NCBI GenBank assembly: GCA_910586895.1
Contig: CAJUIW010000003.1
Span: forward strand, 1-64,000
Length of the DNA: 64,000 bases
Reading direction: 5' to 3'
Origin: an uncultured Muribaculaceae bacterium
GTDB lineage: Bacteria; Bacteroidota; Bacteroidia; Bacteroidales; Muribaculaceae
The translations under genes were made by a program, and so were the position numbers. The notes beneath the pieces were generated by a model. It ran no database searches. It was not told the origin of the DNA and was given only the letters and a program-made list of their open reading frames with translations. Positions 19,543 to 28,426 of this stretch are shown in pieces (the stretch's first letter is position 1; each line of letters starts with the position of its first letter).

Positions 19543-20229
19543 ATGACATCCAAAAATCTATTTTCACCCCTTTTTCTGCTTTTGGCCGTGCTCTTCTGCG
19601 TGTGCCTGATAGTGTCAAACCTCATGGAAATCAAGACAGTGGCCGTCGGGCCGCTGGTCATCACCGCCGGTGTGGTGGTATTTCCCATAAGTTATGTGAT
19701 AAATGACTGCATTGTGGAAATCTACGGATTTGCACGTGCGAGGCTCACGATATGGCTCGGATTCGCCATGAATCTGCTCGTATCGCTGCTGCTTCAGTTA
19801 GGCATCCTTCTTCCCGGCGCCGATTCATGGCACGGACAGGAAGCCATGGAGATGATTTTTGGCGCCGTGCCCCGTATTTTTGCCGCCAGTTTCGCGGCAT
19901 TCCTGTGTGGCTCCATGGTCAATGCCTACGTGATGAGCCGCATGAAACGTGCCTCGCAGCAAGGACGCGGATTCTCTCTTCGCGCCATTGTCAGTACCAT
20001 ATGGGGCGAGGGAGTTGACTCCATAGTGTTTTTCCCCATAGCCTTCGGCGGGATTCTGTCGTGGCAGGAAATCGGCCTGCTCACAGTGACTCAGGTTATA
20101 ATAAAGACCCTGTATGAAATCATAGCTCTGCCGGTCACAATCCGGCTTGTGCGCAAACTGAAGAGCATCGAGGGCGATGTGACTGACGGAGATATTTCCT
20201 ATAAATGGTGGCGTGTAAATGAAATTTGA
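19543..20229 (+). CDS. Queuosine precursor transporter (YhhQ/QPTR family)
   Basis: Integral membrane protein of 228 residues in the YhhQ (COG1738) family, which imports queuosine precursors such as preQ0, preQ1 or queuine for tRNA modification. About six helices are visible, and the family blocks VSNLMEIKTVAVGPLVITAGVVVFP and YVINDCIVEIYG near the N-terminus are well kept. GEGVDSIVFFPIAFGG follows in the second half. Which precursor it carries cannot be read from the sequence. It overlaps the HAD gene downstream by 11 bases and is preceded by a pseudoknot-like leader. Confidence 0.9.
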   Translation: MTSKNLFSPLFLLLAVLFCVCLIVSNLMEIKTVAVGPLVITAGVVVFPISYVINDCIVEIYGFARARLTIWLGFAMNLLVSLLLQLGILLPGADSWHGQEAMEMIFGAVPRIFAASFAAFLCGSMVNAYVMSRMKRASQQGRGFSLRAIVSTIWGEGVDSIVFFPIAFGGILSWQEIGLLTVTQVIIKTLYEIIALPVTIRLVRKLKSIEGDVTDGDISYKWWRVNEI

Positions 20230-20941
20230 GAATTCCGACATACGTGTAGTGTGGATTGATCTTGACGATACCCTCGTGGACTTCCGCACAAATTCACGCC
20301 GTGCGCTGCGGCGGCTGTTCGATACGCAGAATCTTGCTCCACTGTTCGGCACCCCCGGGCATTGGACAGAATGCTACGAAACATACAATCACGCTCTTTG
20401 GGATAAGTACAACCGTGCGCTTATCACACGCGAGCAGCTGCGGACCGACCGCTTTGCCATGCCGCTGCAGGAGGCAGGCGTCCCTGAGATGGAAGCTATT
20501 GAACTGTCAGCACGTTTCGACCCGCTGTACCTCGACTTCCTGGCCCGGGAGAAAGCGCTCGTACCCGGAGCCATCGAGCTTCTCGAACGGCTTCGGACGG
20601 AAGGGGTCACCATAGGCATTCTCAGCAACGGATTCAAGGAAGTCCAGTTCAAGAAACTGGACAACACCGGACTGATGCCATATATTGACATAGTGGTGCT
20701 GAGCGACGATATCGGAGTCAACAAACCTGATATACGCCTGTACCGTCATGCGATGGAACGCACAGGCATATCTGACCCGGAGGCCCATCTGATGATAGGC
20801 GACAACCCATCGACAGATATTGCCGGAGCTCTCGCCGCCGGATGGCATGCCATGCTTCTATCCGACACTCCGGCTCCGGCACAGCCATGCTTCACGGCCC
20901 CGACACTGCACGAAATAATGCTTAAAATAGTGCGGGAGTGA
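20219..20941 (+). CDS. HAD-family hydrolase, YjjG-like
   Basis: Haloacid-dehalogenase superfamily phosphatase, 240 residues. Motif I is DLDDTLVDF (residues 12-20), motif II is ILSNGF, motif III uses the lysine in VNKPDIRLY, and motif IV is MIGDNPSTDIAG. Size and cap type resemble the YjjG/YfnB noncanonical pyrimidine nucleotidases, which act on nucleoside monophosphates. Its start overlaps the transporter gene by 11 bases, so the two are translated from one mRNA. Substrate is not determinable here. Confidence 0.87.
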   Translation: MKFENSDIRVVWIDLDDTLVDFRTNSRRALRRLFDTQNLAPLFGTPGHWTECYETYNHALWDKYNRALITREQLRTDRFAMPLQEAGVPEMEAIELSARFDPLYLDFLAREKALVPGAIELLERLRTEGVTIGILSNGFKEVQFKKLDNTGLMPYIDIVVLSDDIGVNKPDIRLYRHAMERTGISDPEAHLMIGDNPSTDIAGALAAGWHAMLLSDTPAPAQPCFTAPTLHEIMLKIVRE

Positions 20942-20993
20942 CATTTATTTCAAATTTTTAGCTGTCAATAGCTTCTATTTGAAAAAAAAATAC

Positions 20994-21001
20994 GATATTT
21001 G
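20994..21001 (+). promoter_or_regulatory. Possible HU promoter
   Basis: GATATTTG is a 7-of-8 match to TAnnTTTG. It lies about 94 bases before the preferred HU start in an otherwise gene-free stretch after the HAD gene. Confidence 0.35.
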
Positions 21002-21094
21002 CACTTGCAAAAAAGCACACGGTACCGCCTGTAGGCGTATAACTATGTGCAAACCAACGATTTTATTAAACAAATCATAAACATTTTTAGAAAA

Positions 21095-21367
21095 ATGACC
21101 AAAGCTGACATTGTTAACGAAATTGCCAAAACCACAGGCATCGAAAAAGCTAACGTACTGGCTACAATCGAAAAGTTCATGGAAGTGGTTAAGGACTCTC
21201 TTGCTCATGATGAAAACGTATATCTGCGTGGATTCGGCAGCTTCATTGTAAAAGTTCGCTCTGAGAAAACCGCCCGTAACATCTCCAAGAATACTACTAT
21301 CATAATCCCCGAACACAAAATCCCCGCTTTCAAGCCCGCGAAAGTGTTCATGGAAGAGGTTAAATAA
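21095..21367 (+). CDS. HU-family DNA-binding protein
   Basis: Nucleoid protein of 90 residues that bends and compacts DNA as a dimer. The start at 21095 gives MTKADIVNEIAKTTG, which matches the usual HU beginning; the longer frame from 21047 adds 16 residues not expected in HU. The beta-arm region FGSFIVKVRSEKTARNISKNT and the C-terminal IPAFKPAKVF are present. HU versus IHF cannot be separated with certainty for Bacteroidales paralogues. The tiny basic protein gene follows 65 bases later. Confidence 0.93.
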   Translation: MTKADIVNEIAKTTGIEKANVLATIEKFMEVVKDSLAHDENVYLRGFGSFIVKVRSEKTARNISKNTTIIIPEHKIPAFKPAKVFMEEVK

Positions 21368-21432
21368 TATACCTCAACAGTATACCGACCTATAAAATCT
21401 ATATATTATTAATAATTTAATTCAAGCGTAAA

Positions 21433-21522
21433 ATGCCCAGCGGAAAGAAAAGAAAGGGCCACAAGATGGCTACTCACAAGCGCAAAAAACGTCTCAGAAA
21501 GAACCGTCACAAGAAGAAATAA
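21433..21522 (+). CDS. 29-residue basic protein, AURKAIP1/COX24 (bS22-like) type
   Basis: Open frame of 29 codons encoding MPSGKKRKGHKMATHKRKKR and a tail LRKNRHKKK. More than half of the residues are Lys or Arg. This matches my recollection of the short Bacteroidetes proteins named AURKAIP1/COX24 domain-containing, related to mitochondrial mS38 and the bacterial small-subunit protein bS22. It would then be a ribosomal small-subunit accessory protein. It lies between HU and RNase G/E, and the predicted terminator at 21611 follows it. The gene is easily missed because of its size. Ribosome association is family knowledge, not shown here. Confidence 0.8.
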   Translation: MPSGKKRKGHKMATHKRKKRLRKNRHKKK

Positions 21523-21565
21523 GCAGTTCTGAACTCTGATAACAATCACTGATTAGAAACGCTTA

Positions 21566-21690
21566 TATGTGTGATGAGTCAACTGACTGACACATAAAAA
21601 CGCAATACGGAGAACAAACTTGATGCGCCGGCAACGTAAACCCCGTTTGCAGATGCTGCATCTGAGTTTGTTCTTTGTGTTTTTTCTATC
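21566..21690 (+). promoter_or_regulatory. Structured leader / terminator between the basic protein and RNase G/E
   Basis: A long hairpin has outer arms agaacaaact (21611-21620) and agtttgttct (21665-21674), continued by gatgc/gcatc and a smaller inner hairpin. It is followed by a T-rich run (21678-21685). A second hairpin with arms tatgtgt/acacata lies just upstream near 21566-21596. It is either the terminator of the HU unit or an attenuator in front of the ribonuclease gene. No consensus -7 box is seen between it and 21719. Confidence 0.55.
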
Positions 21691-21718
21691 AACCTGTATT
21701 TTTTAATCCATCAAGTAA

Positions 21719-23368
21719 ATGCAAAGCGAACTTATAGTCGATGTGCAGTCCAAAGAGGTGTCCATTGCGCTCCTCGAGGATTCAAGGCTTGTAAGCCTCC
21801 AGAAGGAGGCCCGCAACATAGCCTATGCCGTGGGCGACATTTACCTGGCTAAAGTCAAGAAACTGATGCCCGGGCTGAATGCCGCATTCGTCAACGTAGG
21901 CTTCGAAAAGGACGCTTTCCTCCATTACTTGGATCTTGGCTCGCAATTTTCCTCTTACTCAAAGTTTCTCACAGAGCTCCTTGACAAAAAGCAGAAGCAG
22001 CTACCCCAGATATCCAAAATGCAGCTGCTCCCTGACATTGACAAGCATGGATCTATATCCGACGTGCTTACTCAGGGAAAGGAACTGATGGTACAGATCG
22101 TGAAGGAACCCATATCATCAAAGGGTCCACGCCTTACCACAGAGATAACCCTTACCGGACGCTACATGGTGCTCATACCTTTCTGCGACAAAGTATCAAT
22201 ATCGCAAAAAATCAAGACTTCGGAAGAGAAAGTGCGTCTACGGCAGCTCATTGAGAGCATCCGTCCTAAAAACTTCGGCGTGATAATCCGCACCTCTGCA
22301 GAAGGAAAGCGGGTAGCCGAACTGAATCATGAGATGAAAACTCTCGTGAAATACTGGGAAGAATCCACCGCCAAAGCACGTACGGCCCAGGCTCCGGCAC
22401 TGATCTTTCAGGAAGAGAGCCGTATAGTAAGCGTGCTGCGCGACGTGTTCAGCCCCAGCTTTGAGAGCGTATGGGTAAACGATGAAGAGACATACCGTCA
22501 GATTTACCAATACGTCGAACTGATAGCTCCTGACCGGAAGGATATTGTAAAACTTTACAAGAAAGATGAACCGATATTTGACCATTTCAATATCACCAAA
22601 CAGATAAAGTCATCTTTCGGCAAGACTGTATCATTCAAGAGCGGCGCATACATCATCATAGAACATACGGAAGCCCTGCATGTAATAGACGTAAACTCCG
22701 GCAACCGCTCAAAAGCGGCTAACGACCAGGAGAGCAACGCCCTGGAAGTAAACATGCGCGCAGCTGATGAGATAGCCCGTCAGCTCAGGCTCCGCGACAT
22801 GGGTGGCATCATAGTCATCGACTTCATCGACATGGCTAAGGTGGAACACCGCCAGAAGCTCTACGAGCACATGCGCGAAATAATGGCTAATGACCGTGCA
22901 CGCCACAACATCCTGCCCCTTAGCAAATTCGGGCTGATGCAGATCACACGCCAGCGCGTACGACCCGCCCTTGACGTAGTAACAGCCGAGACATGTCCGT
23001 CATGCTACGGCAAAGGTCAGGTACAACCCTCGCTACTATTCACTGACACCCTGCGTGAAAAGCTTGAATATCTGGTCAACGACCTCAACCAATCAGGCTT
23101 CACCATGTATATCCACCCCTTTGTGGACGCATATATCAAGAAAGGCTTAGTGTCAACCTACCGTAAATGGCGCATGGAGCTCGGACGCAAATTCAAAATT
23201 CTACCGGACCAGTCACTCGCATATCTGCAGTACAAGGTACTCGACAAGGACCGTAACGAAATTGACCTGAAGGAGGAGAAGGATATTGATTCATCCGCCA
23301 CCAAAAACAAAAACAAAGCCAAGAACCGCAGTAAGGAGGTACAAGCGCAGGAAAGCTCCGCTTCCTGA
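21719..23368 (+). CDS. Ribonuclease G/E family endoribonuclease
   Basis: Single-strand-specific endoribonuclease of 549 residues, acting in rRNA maturation and mRNA decay in this family. An S1 RNA-binding domain lies at about residues 38-120. The catalytic region includes IDVNSGNR and DMGGIIVIDFIDM, which supplies the magnesium-binding aspartates. TCPSCYGKGQV near residues 425-435 provides the zinc-link cysteines. The length is nearer RNase G than the long, C-terminally extended RNase E. A lysine-rich tail ends the protein. It is preceded by a strongly structured leader, which may matter because rne is autoregulated through its leader in E. coli; here that is inference. Confidence 0.93.
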   Translation: MQSELIVDVQSKEVSIALLEDSRLVSLQKEARNIAYAVGDIYLAKVKKLMPGLNAAFVNVGFEKDAFLHYLDLGSQFSSYSKFLTELLDKKQKQLPQISKMQLLPDIDKHGSISDVLTQGKELMVQIVKEPISSKGPRLTTEITLTGRYMVLIPFCDKVSISQKIKTSEEKVRLRQLIESIRPKNFGVIIRTSAEGKRVAELNHEMKTLVKYWEESTAKARTAQAPALIFQEESRIVSVLRDVFSPSFESVWVNDEETYRQIYQYVELIAPDRKDIVKLYKKDEPIFDHFNITKQIKSSFGKTVSFKSGAYIIIEHTEALHVIDVNSGNRSKAANDQESNALEVNMRAADEIARQLRLRDMGGIIVIDFIDMAKVEHRQKLYEHMREIMANDRARHNILPLSKFGLMQITRQRVRPALDVVTAETCPSCYGKGQVQPSLLFTDTLREKLEYLVNDLNQSGFTMYIHPFVDAYIKKGLVSTYRKWRMELGRKFKILPDQSLAYLQYKVLDKDRNEIDLKEEKDIDSSATKNKNKAKNRSKEVQAQESSAS

Positions 23369-23407
23369 CCTTGAAAAGCCTGCCTGTCACTGATGAAAAA
23401 AAACGAA

Positions 23408-23442
23408 AGATGCTGTCTGATAATTCATATCAGACAGCATCT
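23408..23442. terminator. Bidirectional terminator between RNase G/E and aspD
   Basis: Perfect 15-bp stem (agatgctgtctgata and complement) with a 5-base loop between two convergent genes. T-rich on the plus side (attttat). Confidence 0.87.
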
Positions 23443-23465
23443 ATTTTATAACCTGAGACAGGATA

Positions 23466-25112
23466 TTACTTCTTGACCTCGGTCAGATAACGTTTATGGT
23501 AATCCTCAAGGATATTGCGGATAGCGGTACCAATCTTCAGGTAATCCGATTCGTTAAGATTGGCGAGCGATGCACGCACTGACCATGCCGGTCCGTCAAA
23601 ACCGTCGCCGTTTAGCAGCACTACGGCTGTCTCATTGGCCAGACGGATCACAAAGTCAAGCGGCTCATAAGTGTCCTGCATGTACTTGGCAAAATCATCG
23701 CCGTAGAACTTGCGGGCCCATATCATGATATCTATCTCCGAGTAGTAGCCGGCTCTCAACGGGTCGACCAGGAGAGTGAATCCGGTAGTTGACCACAATG
23801 CCTCCAGACGGTCATTGATAGTATGACGCATGGTGTCCTGATATGTATTGCCCTCGGCTGTATTGCGGATAGCGAATGCCGACATCAGCGCCATCTGCAT
23901 CTGCTGCGGAGTGGAAAGACCTGCGGTATGGTTCAGAGCCACGAGTCGGCTGTCGGCCACCATACGGTCAATAAACTTGATATTGCGCGGAGTCAGCGTA
24001 AGCGAACCGTAGCGTTTGTCAAGAGCCGCCTGCTTGTCTTCGGGGAGCTGCTTGATGAGAGCATCGAACACATTGTCCTGACGTATTGCACATACGGCGA
24101 GTCGCCATCCTGTAGCTCCGAAATATTTTGAATATGAATACACACACATGGTGTTGTACGGCAGCTTATACATCAGCGAATGGAAATCCTTCACAAAAGT
24201 ACCGTACACGTCATCCGTCACTATCATCAGATTAGGATTATCAGTCTTCACGATATCCACAAGCTGCTCCAGCACTTCAGGCGCAAGGGTGTAGCTTGGC
24301 GGATTGCTCGGGTTGGTTATACACAGCAGTTTTATTGAAGGGTCACGCAGCTTGTCAATCTCTTCGGGCGGATATTGCCATGTATGATAGCCGTCATACT
24401 GTACCTTGTCGGCATTGATGTTCACCACATCGAAATCAAAACGCGCGAGCTGGGGAATCTCGATATACGGAGTGAATGCCGGAACCATCAGTGCCATCTT
24501 GTCGCCCTTGTTAATCAGGAAGTTTTCCTGAATCGAGTCAAAAGCGTAGCACATACCTGCGGTGCCACCTTCGGTAGCAAACATATCGTATACAGCCTTG
24601 TCGCTGCCGCCGCCCATGGCTATGCGCAGATAGTCCTGCACAAGCGATTCGGTGGTATGAAGTATGCGGTCAGGCGTGGGATACTGGTCGCCTATGATAG
24701 CTTCGGCAAATTCATGAGCCACGGTATCGGCATCATAATCATGCTTTGTGATAAGATAGTCAAAAGTCCAGCGCAGCAGATCAGCACCGCTTTCATCCTT
24801 ATTGTCATCCAGAAACTTTCTGAACCGTTCGGCACATCCTTTCTGTTCCGGGATACCGGCTATGCCAACTTCATTGTCAGCCACTCGGCGGCACTCCTGC
24901 AGTCCGAACTTACCAAGCAGGAAGAAAGCCTCGCGCGGATATGTAGCAATCCAGTTGGGATTACCTCGGCCGGCATTCAGGTAAGTGGCTGTCGACTCAC
25001 GTGCATCGGCCTGCGCCATCTCTATCAGTTTGTTTTTTATTTCAAAAGGACTCATCTGCGACAACTGCTTCTCATATTCGCGGTTGTCCGGATTTTTAGG
25101 TGTTGTATTCAT
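23466..25112 (-). CDS. aspD: Aspartate 4-decarboxylase (bifunctional with aminotransferase)
   Basis: PLP enzyme of fold type I that removes the beta-carboxyl of aspartate to give alanine and CO2; the family also transaminates. At 548 residues it has the length of AspD, longer than ordinary aspartate aminotransferases. The PLP lysine lies in SYSKYFGATGWRL near residue 330, with ITNPSNPPSYTL and DDVYGTFVKDF before it. The gene lies 43 bases after aspT on the same strand. In such pairs, intracellular decarboxylation consumes a proton while the transporter swaps aspartate for alanine, which together generate a proton motive force. Confidence 0.93.
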   Translation of the reverse strand: MNTTPKNPDNREYEKQLSQMSPFEIKNKLIEMAQADARESTATYLNAGRGNPNWIATYPREAFFLLGKFGLQECRRVADNEVGIAGIPEQKGCAERFRKFLDDNKDESGADLLRWTFDYLITKHDYDADTVAHEFAEAIIGDQYPTPDRILHTTESLVQDYLRIAMGGGSDKAVYDMFATEGGTAGMCYAFDSIQENFLINKGDKMALMVPAFTPYIEIPQLARFDFDVVNINADKVQYDGYHTWQYPPEEIDKLRDPSIKLLCITNPSNPPSYTLAPEVLEQLVDIVKTDNPNLMIVTDDVYGTFVKDFHSLMYKLPYNTMCVYSYSKYFGATGWRLAVCAIRQDNVFDALIKQLPEDKQAALDKRYGSLTLTPRNIKFIDRMVADSRLVALNHTAGLSTPQQMQMALMSAFAIRNTAEGNTYQDTMRHTINDRLEALWSTTGFTLLVDPLRAGYYSEIDIMIWARKFYGDDFAKYMQDTYEPLDFVIRLANETAVVLLNGDGFDGPAWSVRASLANLNESDYLKIGTAIRNILEDYHKRYLTEVKK

Positions 25113-25155
25113 ATCGTATTTTATTTTTGAGGTATTTGTTTCTATATATGTTTCA

Positions 25156-26865
25156 TCAAGCCATCATCAATACAAGGGCCACACCCATAAGGATAAGCAT
25201 CGTATTGCCCACGGCATAAGTCACTGTATAGCCCATGGCCGGAAGAGTGCTGCCCAATGCATCCTGGATAGCACCGAGCGAGGCTGTGGTGGTACGGCCA
25301 CCGGCACAGCAACCAAGGTTTATGGCCGGACGGAACTTGAACACTTTCGCGCCTATGATCACTCCAAGTATCAACGGAAGTGAAGTACATACCACTCCCG
25401 AGAGGAACATGGCGAATCCTACCTCCTTGATACCGCTTACAAACGACGGACCTGCCGTTATGCCGATCACAGCGATAAACATGTTCAGGCCAAGGTTATT
25501 CATCACCCATACAGCCTCCTTAGGCACACGTCCGAATGTCGGGTGCTTCGAACGGAGCCAACCGCATATCAAGCCCGATATCAAGGCACCGCCACTGGTG
25601 CTCAGGCTTATTGGGATATCACCGATATGGAGTGTAAGCACGCCTATCAGACAGCCTATGAATATACCGAGACCTACGAGTATAAGGTCTGACTTTGTGG
25701 TAGGACGGTCAACATAACCGATTTTCGGAGCCGCCACATTAACATCCTGCGCCAGTCCGAGCAGCGTAAGTGAATCGCCTGCCTGAAGCACAGTCTTTGC
25801 AAACACAGGAATCTCAACTCCGCTGCGGTCAATTGATTTTATTGACACCCCATACATATATTTCTGTGAACGGAGCTGGTCGACAGTCATACCGGCCACA
25901 GTCTTTTTCGTAACCATGACGGGAATCTGCTCCACGGGGAAATTAAGCAGATCGGCATCAACCACTTCGGGACCAATCCAGCTTTCATCGCCCACTATAA
26001 ACTCGCGGCGTCCGCTAAGCACTATCTCATCATTCATATTGATGGCCAGTTCAGGAGCAGTCTCCAGAATCTTTCCATCCTTGCGCACACGCTCCACAAA
26101 CAGGCGGCGTCCGTTTTTCAGGAGATACTCCTCCACCTCCTGCACCGTGCGTGCAGTGGCAAAGAAATCGGCAGTCACCTTATAGGCACGGAATGCTACC
26201 GGACGGTTAGCTTCGATATAAGCGGGATCTGATGTGATGGAGCTTTCATTCATCTCCTTTTCAAGAGCTACGGTATCAGCTTTTACCTTCTTGAGTCCGC
26301 CGAGCAGTACCGGTCCGAGGTTAGCCAGCAGATATGCCGAGCCTATGGTACCGAACACGTAACATACAGCATAAGCCACCGGTATTATATCAAGCCACTC
26401 TTTCTTCTGGGCTGCTGACACACCAAGTGTGCCCATCGTATCTGTTCCCACACCGATTACAGCCGATATTGTCTGCGCGCCGGAGAAAAGCCCTATGGCC
26501 TCGCCTACATTGTAGCCCATCACCTTGGCTGTGCCCCAGGTGCTAAACAGACAGAGCAGACATATCACCACGGCAAACAGCACCTGCTTTATCCCGTCGC
26601 CCTTGAGCGAGCGGAAGAACTGCGGGCCTACACTGTAGCCTATGGCGAAGAGAAACAGAAGGAAAAACACATTTTTAATAGGACCGGGGATGGAGATATC
26701 CATCTGTCCCACTACCACCCCGACAAGGAGCACGGAGGTAACGGTGCCGAGCGAAAATGTCTTGTACTTGAGAGAACCCAGCCAGAATCCCAATCCGATG
26801 GTCAGGAACAGCGGAATGGAAGGGTTATCGCGGCACACCTGCACGAACCAGTTGAAAAGTTCCAT
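25156..26865 (-). CDS. aspT: Aspartate:alanine antiporter
   Basis: Membrane antiporter of the AAEX (YidE/YbjL) family, 569 residues. Two homologous membrane domains, each of about five helices, flank two cytoplasmic TrkA-C-like domains at about residues 210-380. Family glycine-rich blocks are seen, for example FLFAIGYSVGPQFFRSL near 73-89 and GCCAGGRTTTASLGAIQDAL near 526-545. It takes in aspartate and releases alanine, an electrogenic swap. Pairing with aspD makes aspartate the substrate more likely than for an isolated YidE homologue. Promoter elements on the minus strand are not clear. Confidence 0.9.
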   Translation of the reverse strand: MELFNWFVQVCRDNPSIPLFLTIGLGFWLGSLKYKTFSLGTVTSVLLVGVVVGQMDISIPGPIKNVFFLLFLFAIGYSVGPQFFRSLKGDGIKQVLFAVVICLLCLFSTWGTAKVMGYNVGEAIGLFSGAQTISAVIGVGTDTMGTLGVSAAQKKEWLDIIPVAYAVCYVFGTIGSAYLLANLGPVLLGGLKKVKADTVALEKEMNESSITSDPAYIEANRPVAFRAYKVTADFFATARTVQEVEEYLLKNGRRLFVERVRKDGKILETAPELAINMNDEIVLSGRREFIVGDESWIGPEVVDADLLNFPVEQIPVMVTKKTVAGMTVDQLRSQKYMYGVSIKSIDRSGVEIPVFAKTVLQAGDSLTLLGLAQDVNVAAPKIGYVDRPTTKSDLILVGLGIFIGCLIGVLTLHIGDIPISLSTSGGALISGLICGWLRSKHPTFGRVPKEAVWVMNNLGLNMFIAVIGITAGPSFVSGIKEVGFAMFLSGVVCTSLPLILGVIIGAKVFKFRPAINLGCCAGGRTTTASLGAIQDALGSTLPAMGYTVTYAVGNTMLILMGVALVLMMA

Positions 26866-26949
26866 AGAATAGTTGATTTTTAGATTTTATATATACAAAC
26901 TGATACTGACCGGCATCGACTCCGCCGGTAGTGGAATGTATATAAAAAA

Positions 26950-26985
26950 CATAGGCTGCCCCCTATTTGTTCGGGACAGCCTATG
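26950..26985 (-). terminator. Terminator after the GH16 gene
   Basis: Stem cataggctg/cagcctatg extended by ccc/ggg across a mismatch. On the minus strand it is followed by TTTTTT (26944-26949), so it stops transcripts of the GH16 gene before aspT. Confidence 0.8.
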
Positions 26986-27024
26986 CTATGTTATCTTCTA
27001 TTCCTAATGGAACCGCATAGTTTT

Positions 27025-27843
27025 TCAGCGGCGGCGATAATGCCGTACCCAGTCAATCTCCATCTCCACAGGCAGGTCGGCCGGATCCACTTTTCCTACC
27101 CATGAGCCACCCAGCTGCATATCCATAAGCAGGTACATAGGTATGTTGTACGGAAACTGGCCCGGTTTGTCCGTCGCTACACGCGGGTAGGTAAGCGTGT
27201 GCTTGCCGTTGATGTCAAACACCACGCTGTCAGGATAAATCTCCACTGCGTATACATTGAATTCCTCCGGATTGATACGTCCGGTGCCCCCTTTGGGCGG
27301 ATTCTGCTGCCCGAGCGTGTATGTATAGTAGGAATGTACCGTCTGATACGCGAAGTTGTCGTAGTTCAGACGCTCCATTATATCTATCTCACCCCCGGTT
27401 GGCCACGGGAAACGTTTGTGGTCATACGGCAGGAGCCACAGTGCCGGCCATGCACCGCGGGCACCATGCAGACGTGCACGTATCTCTATTCGCCCCGGCT
27501 CAAATGCCTTCCGGTCCTTGGTCCATACTCCCCCGGTAAGATACTCTACGGTGTCAACCGAACGGTCAGGATTGCTTATCCCGCGCAGTATCAGGCATCC
27601 GTCACGCAGCCCTACAAGGTCCTCGCGGTCAGAAAGAGTGTTGCACCAGTCAGCATTGCCTCGGGTACAACGCCCCCATACCGCAGTATCAAGCTCCGTG
27701 CTGTTGAAATTATCCTCCCAGTCAAGTTTCCATTCCGAAGCGGCTTTCAAGGATGCGACCTTCGATGTCGACGTGCATCCTCCACTTATAAGCGACAGAC
27801 CGATTACAGCCTGCACTGCTATGACAAACAATGAACCTTTCAT
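27025..27843 (-). CDS. GH16 family glycoside hydrolase lipoprotein
   Basis: Predicted surface or periplasmic lipoprotein that cuts beta-1,3 or mixed-linkage glucans or similar polymers. From the ATG at 27843 the protein has 272 residues, with signal peptide MKGSLFVIAVQAVIGLSLIS and lipobox cysteine 23 (SGGC). The catalytic signature of family 16 is intact: GGEIDIMERL, where the two glutamates are nucleophile and acid/base and the aspartate assists. ARGAWPALWLLP precedes it. No SusC/SusD pair or sugar-binding module is adjacent, so it is not part of a visible polysaccharide-utilisation locus. The exact substrate is open. Confidence 0.9.
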   Translation of the reverse strand: MKGSLFVIAVQAVIGLSLISGGCTSTSKVASLKAASEWKLDWEDNFNSTELDTAVWGRCTRGNADWCNTLSDREDLVGLRDGCLILRGISNPDRSVDTVEYLTGGVWTKDRKAFEPGRIEIRARLHGARGAWPALWLLPYDHKRFPWPTGGEIDIMERLNYDNFAYQTVHSYYTYTLGQQNPPKGGTGRINPEEFNVYAVEIYPDSVVFDINGKHTLTYPRVATDKPGQFPYNIPMYLLMDMQLGGSWVGKVDPADLPVEMEIDWVRHYRRR

Positions 27844-27939
27844 ATCACAAATATTCGCATTTTTATAAATAGCGATACGGAACCGGCCATTCATCAACAC
27901 CCGTCCCGCAATGCAACTACAAATTTACGAAATTTTTCA

Positions 27940-27947
27940 TACTTTTG
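27940..27947 (+). promoter_or_regulatory. Promoter of small membrane protein, -7 box
   Basis: TACTTTTG, an exact TAnnTTTG match, places transcription start near 27954. This argues for translation from 27974, not from the ATGs at 27911 or 27953. Confidence 0.55.
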
Positions 27948-27973
27948 TCGACATGACACAATCACTACTTATC

Positions 27974-28426
27974 ATGGCTTCATTGACAGGCTCCGTGGAA
28001 TTCTACGTTATAGCGGCGTTTGTAGCAACTGCCATTGTGGCACTGTGCGTACGCCCGTCAGGCCGGGGCGAGGCCATAACGGAATTTATCACCTCACGGC
28101 TATCGGCCGATGGCTACACGGATGCATGTATAGAAGTGACTGTCGACGATGCGTTGCGCGTTCATATCATACGCCACGGACTCACTGACATCCGCTCAGG
28201 GGCATCCGTAGCTCTGGCATTGACGCGCATAGGCTTCGACATATCCATAGAGGAACGCGTGGCTGCGTCGCCTGACGGCTATATGGTGGATTCCGCCGAA
28301 TTTGTCATTGACAATCTTGGCCCGGAACGCTACCACATAAAGTACAACAGCTCCGAGTCAGGCCGCTTTGCCGCGTTCACCCTGACCGTAAAGCCGGGAA
28401 TACACATCATCAAGCCAATGATGTGA
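27974..28426 (+). CDS. Small membrane-anchored protein of unknown function
   Basis: I do not recognise a family. With the ATG at 27974 (chosen from the -7 box at 27940) it has 150 residues: a short N-terminus, one hydrophobic helix (FYVIAAFVATAIVALCV, about residues 9-25), then a soluble domain with alternating beta and alpha character. The gene is alone on this strand. Its last 17 bases overlap the end of convergent mgtE, so no terminator can lie between them. The frame is open over the full length and codon use resembles its neighbours, so it is likely real. Confidence 0.65.
   Translation: MASLTGSVEFYVIAAFVATAIVALCVRPSGRGEAITEFITSRLSADGYTDACIEVTVDDALRVHIIRHGLTDIRSGASVALALTRIGFDISIEERVAASPDGYMVDSAEFVIDNLGPERYHIKYNSSESGRFAAFTLTVKPGIHIIKPMM

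Noticed and set aside
26909..26929. Hairpin accggc/gccggt before aspT
   Set aside because: A 6-bp stem with a 9-base loop and no T-run is too weak to name as an operator or terminator.
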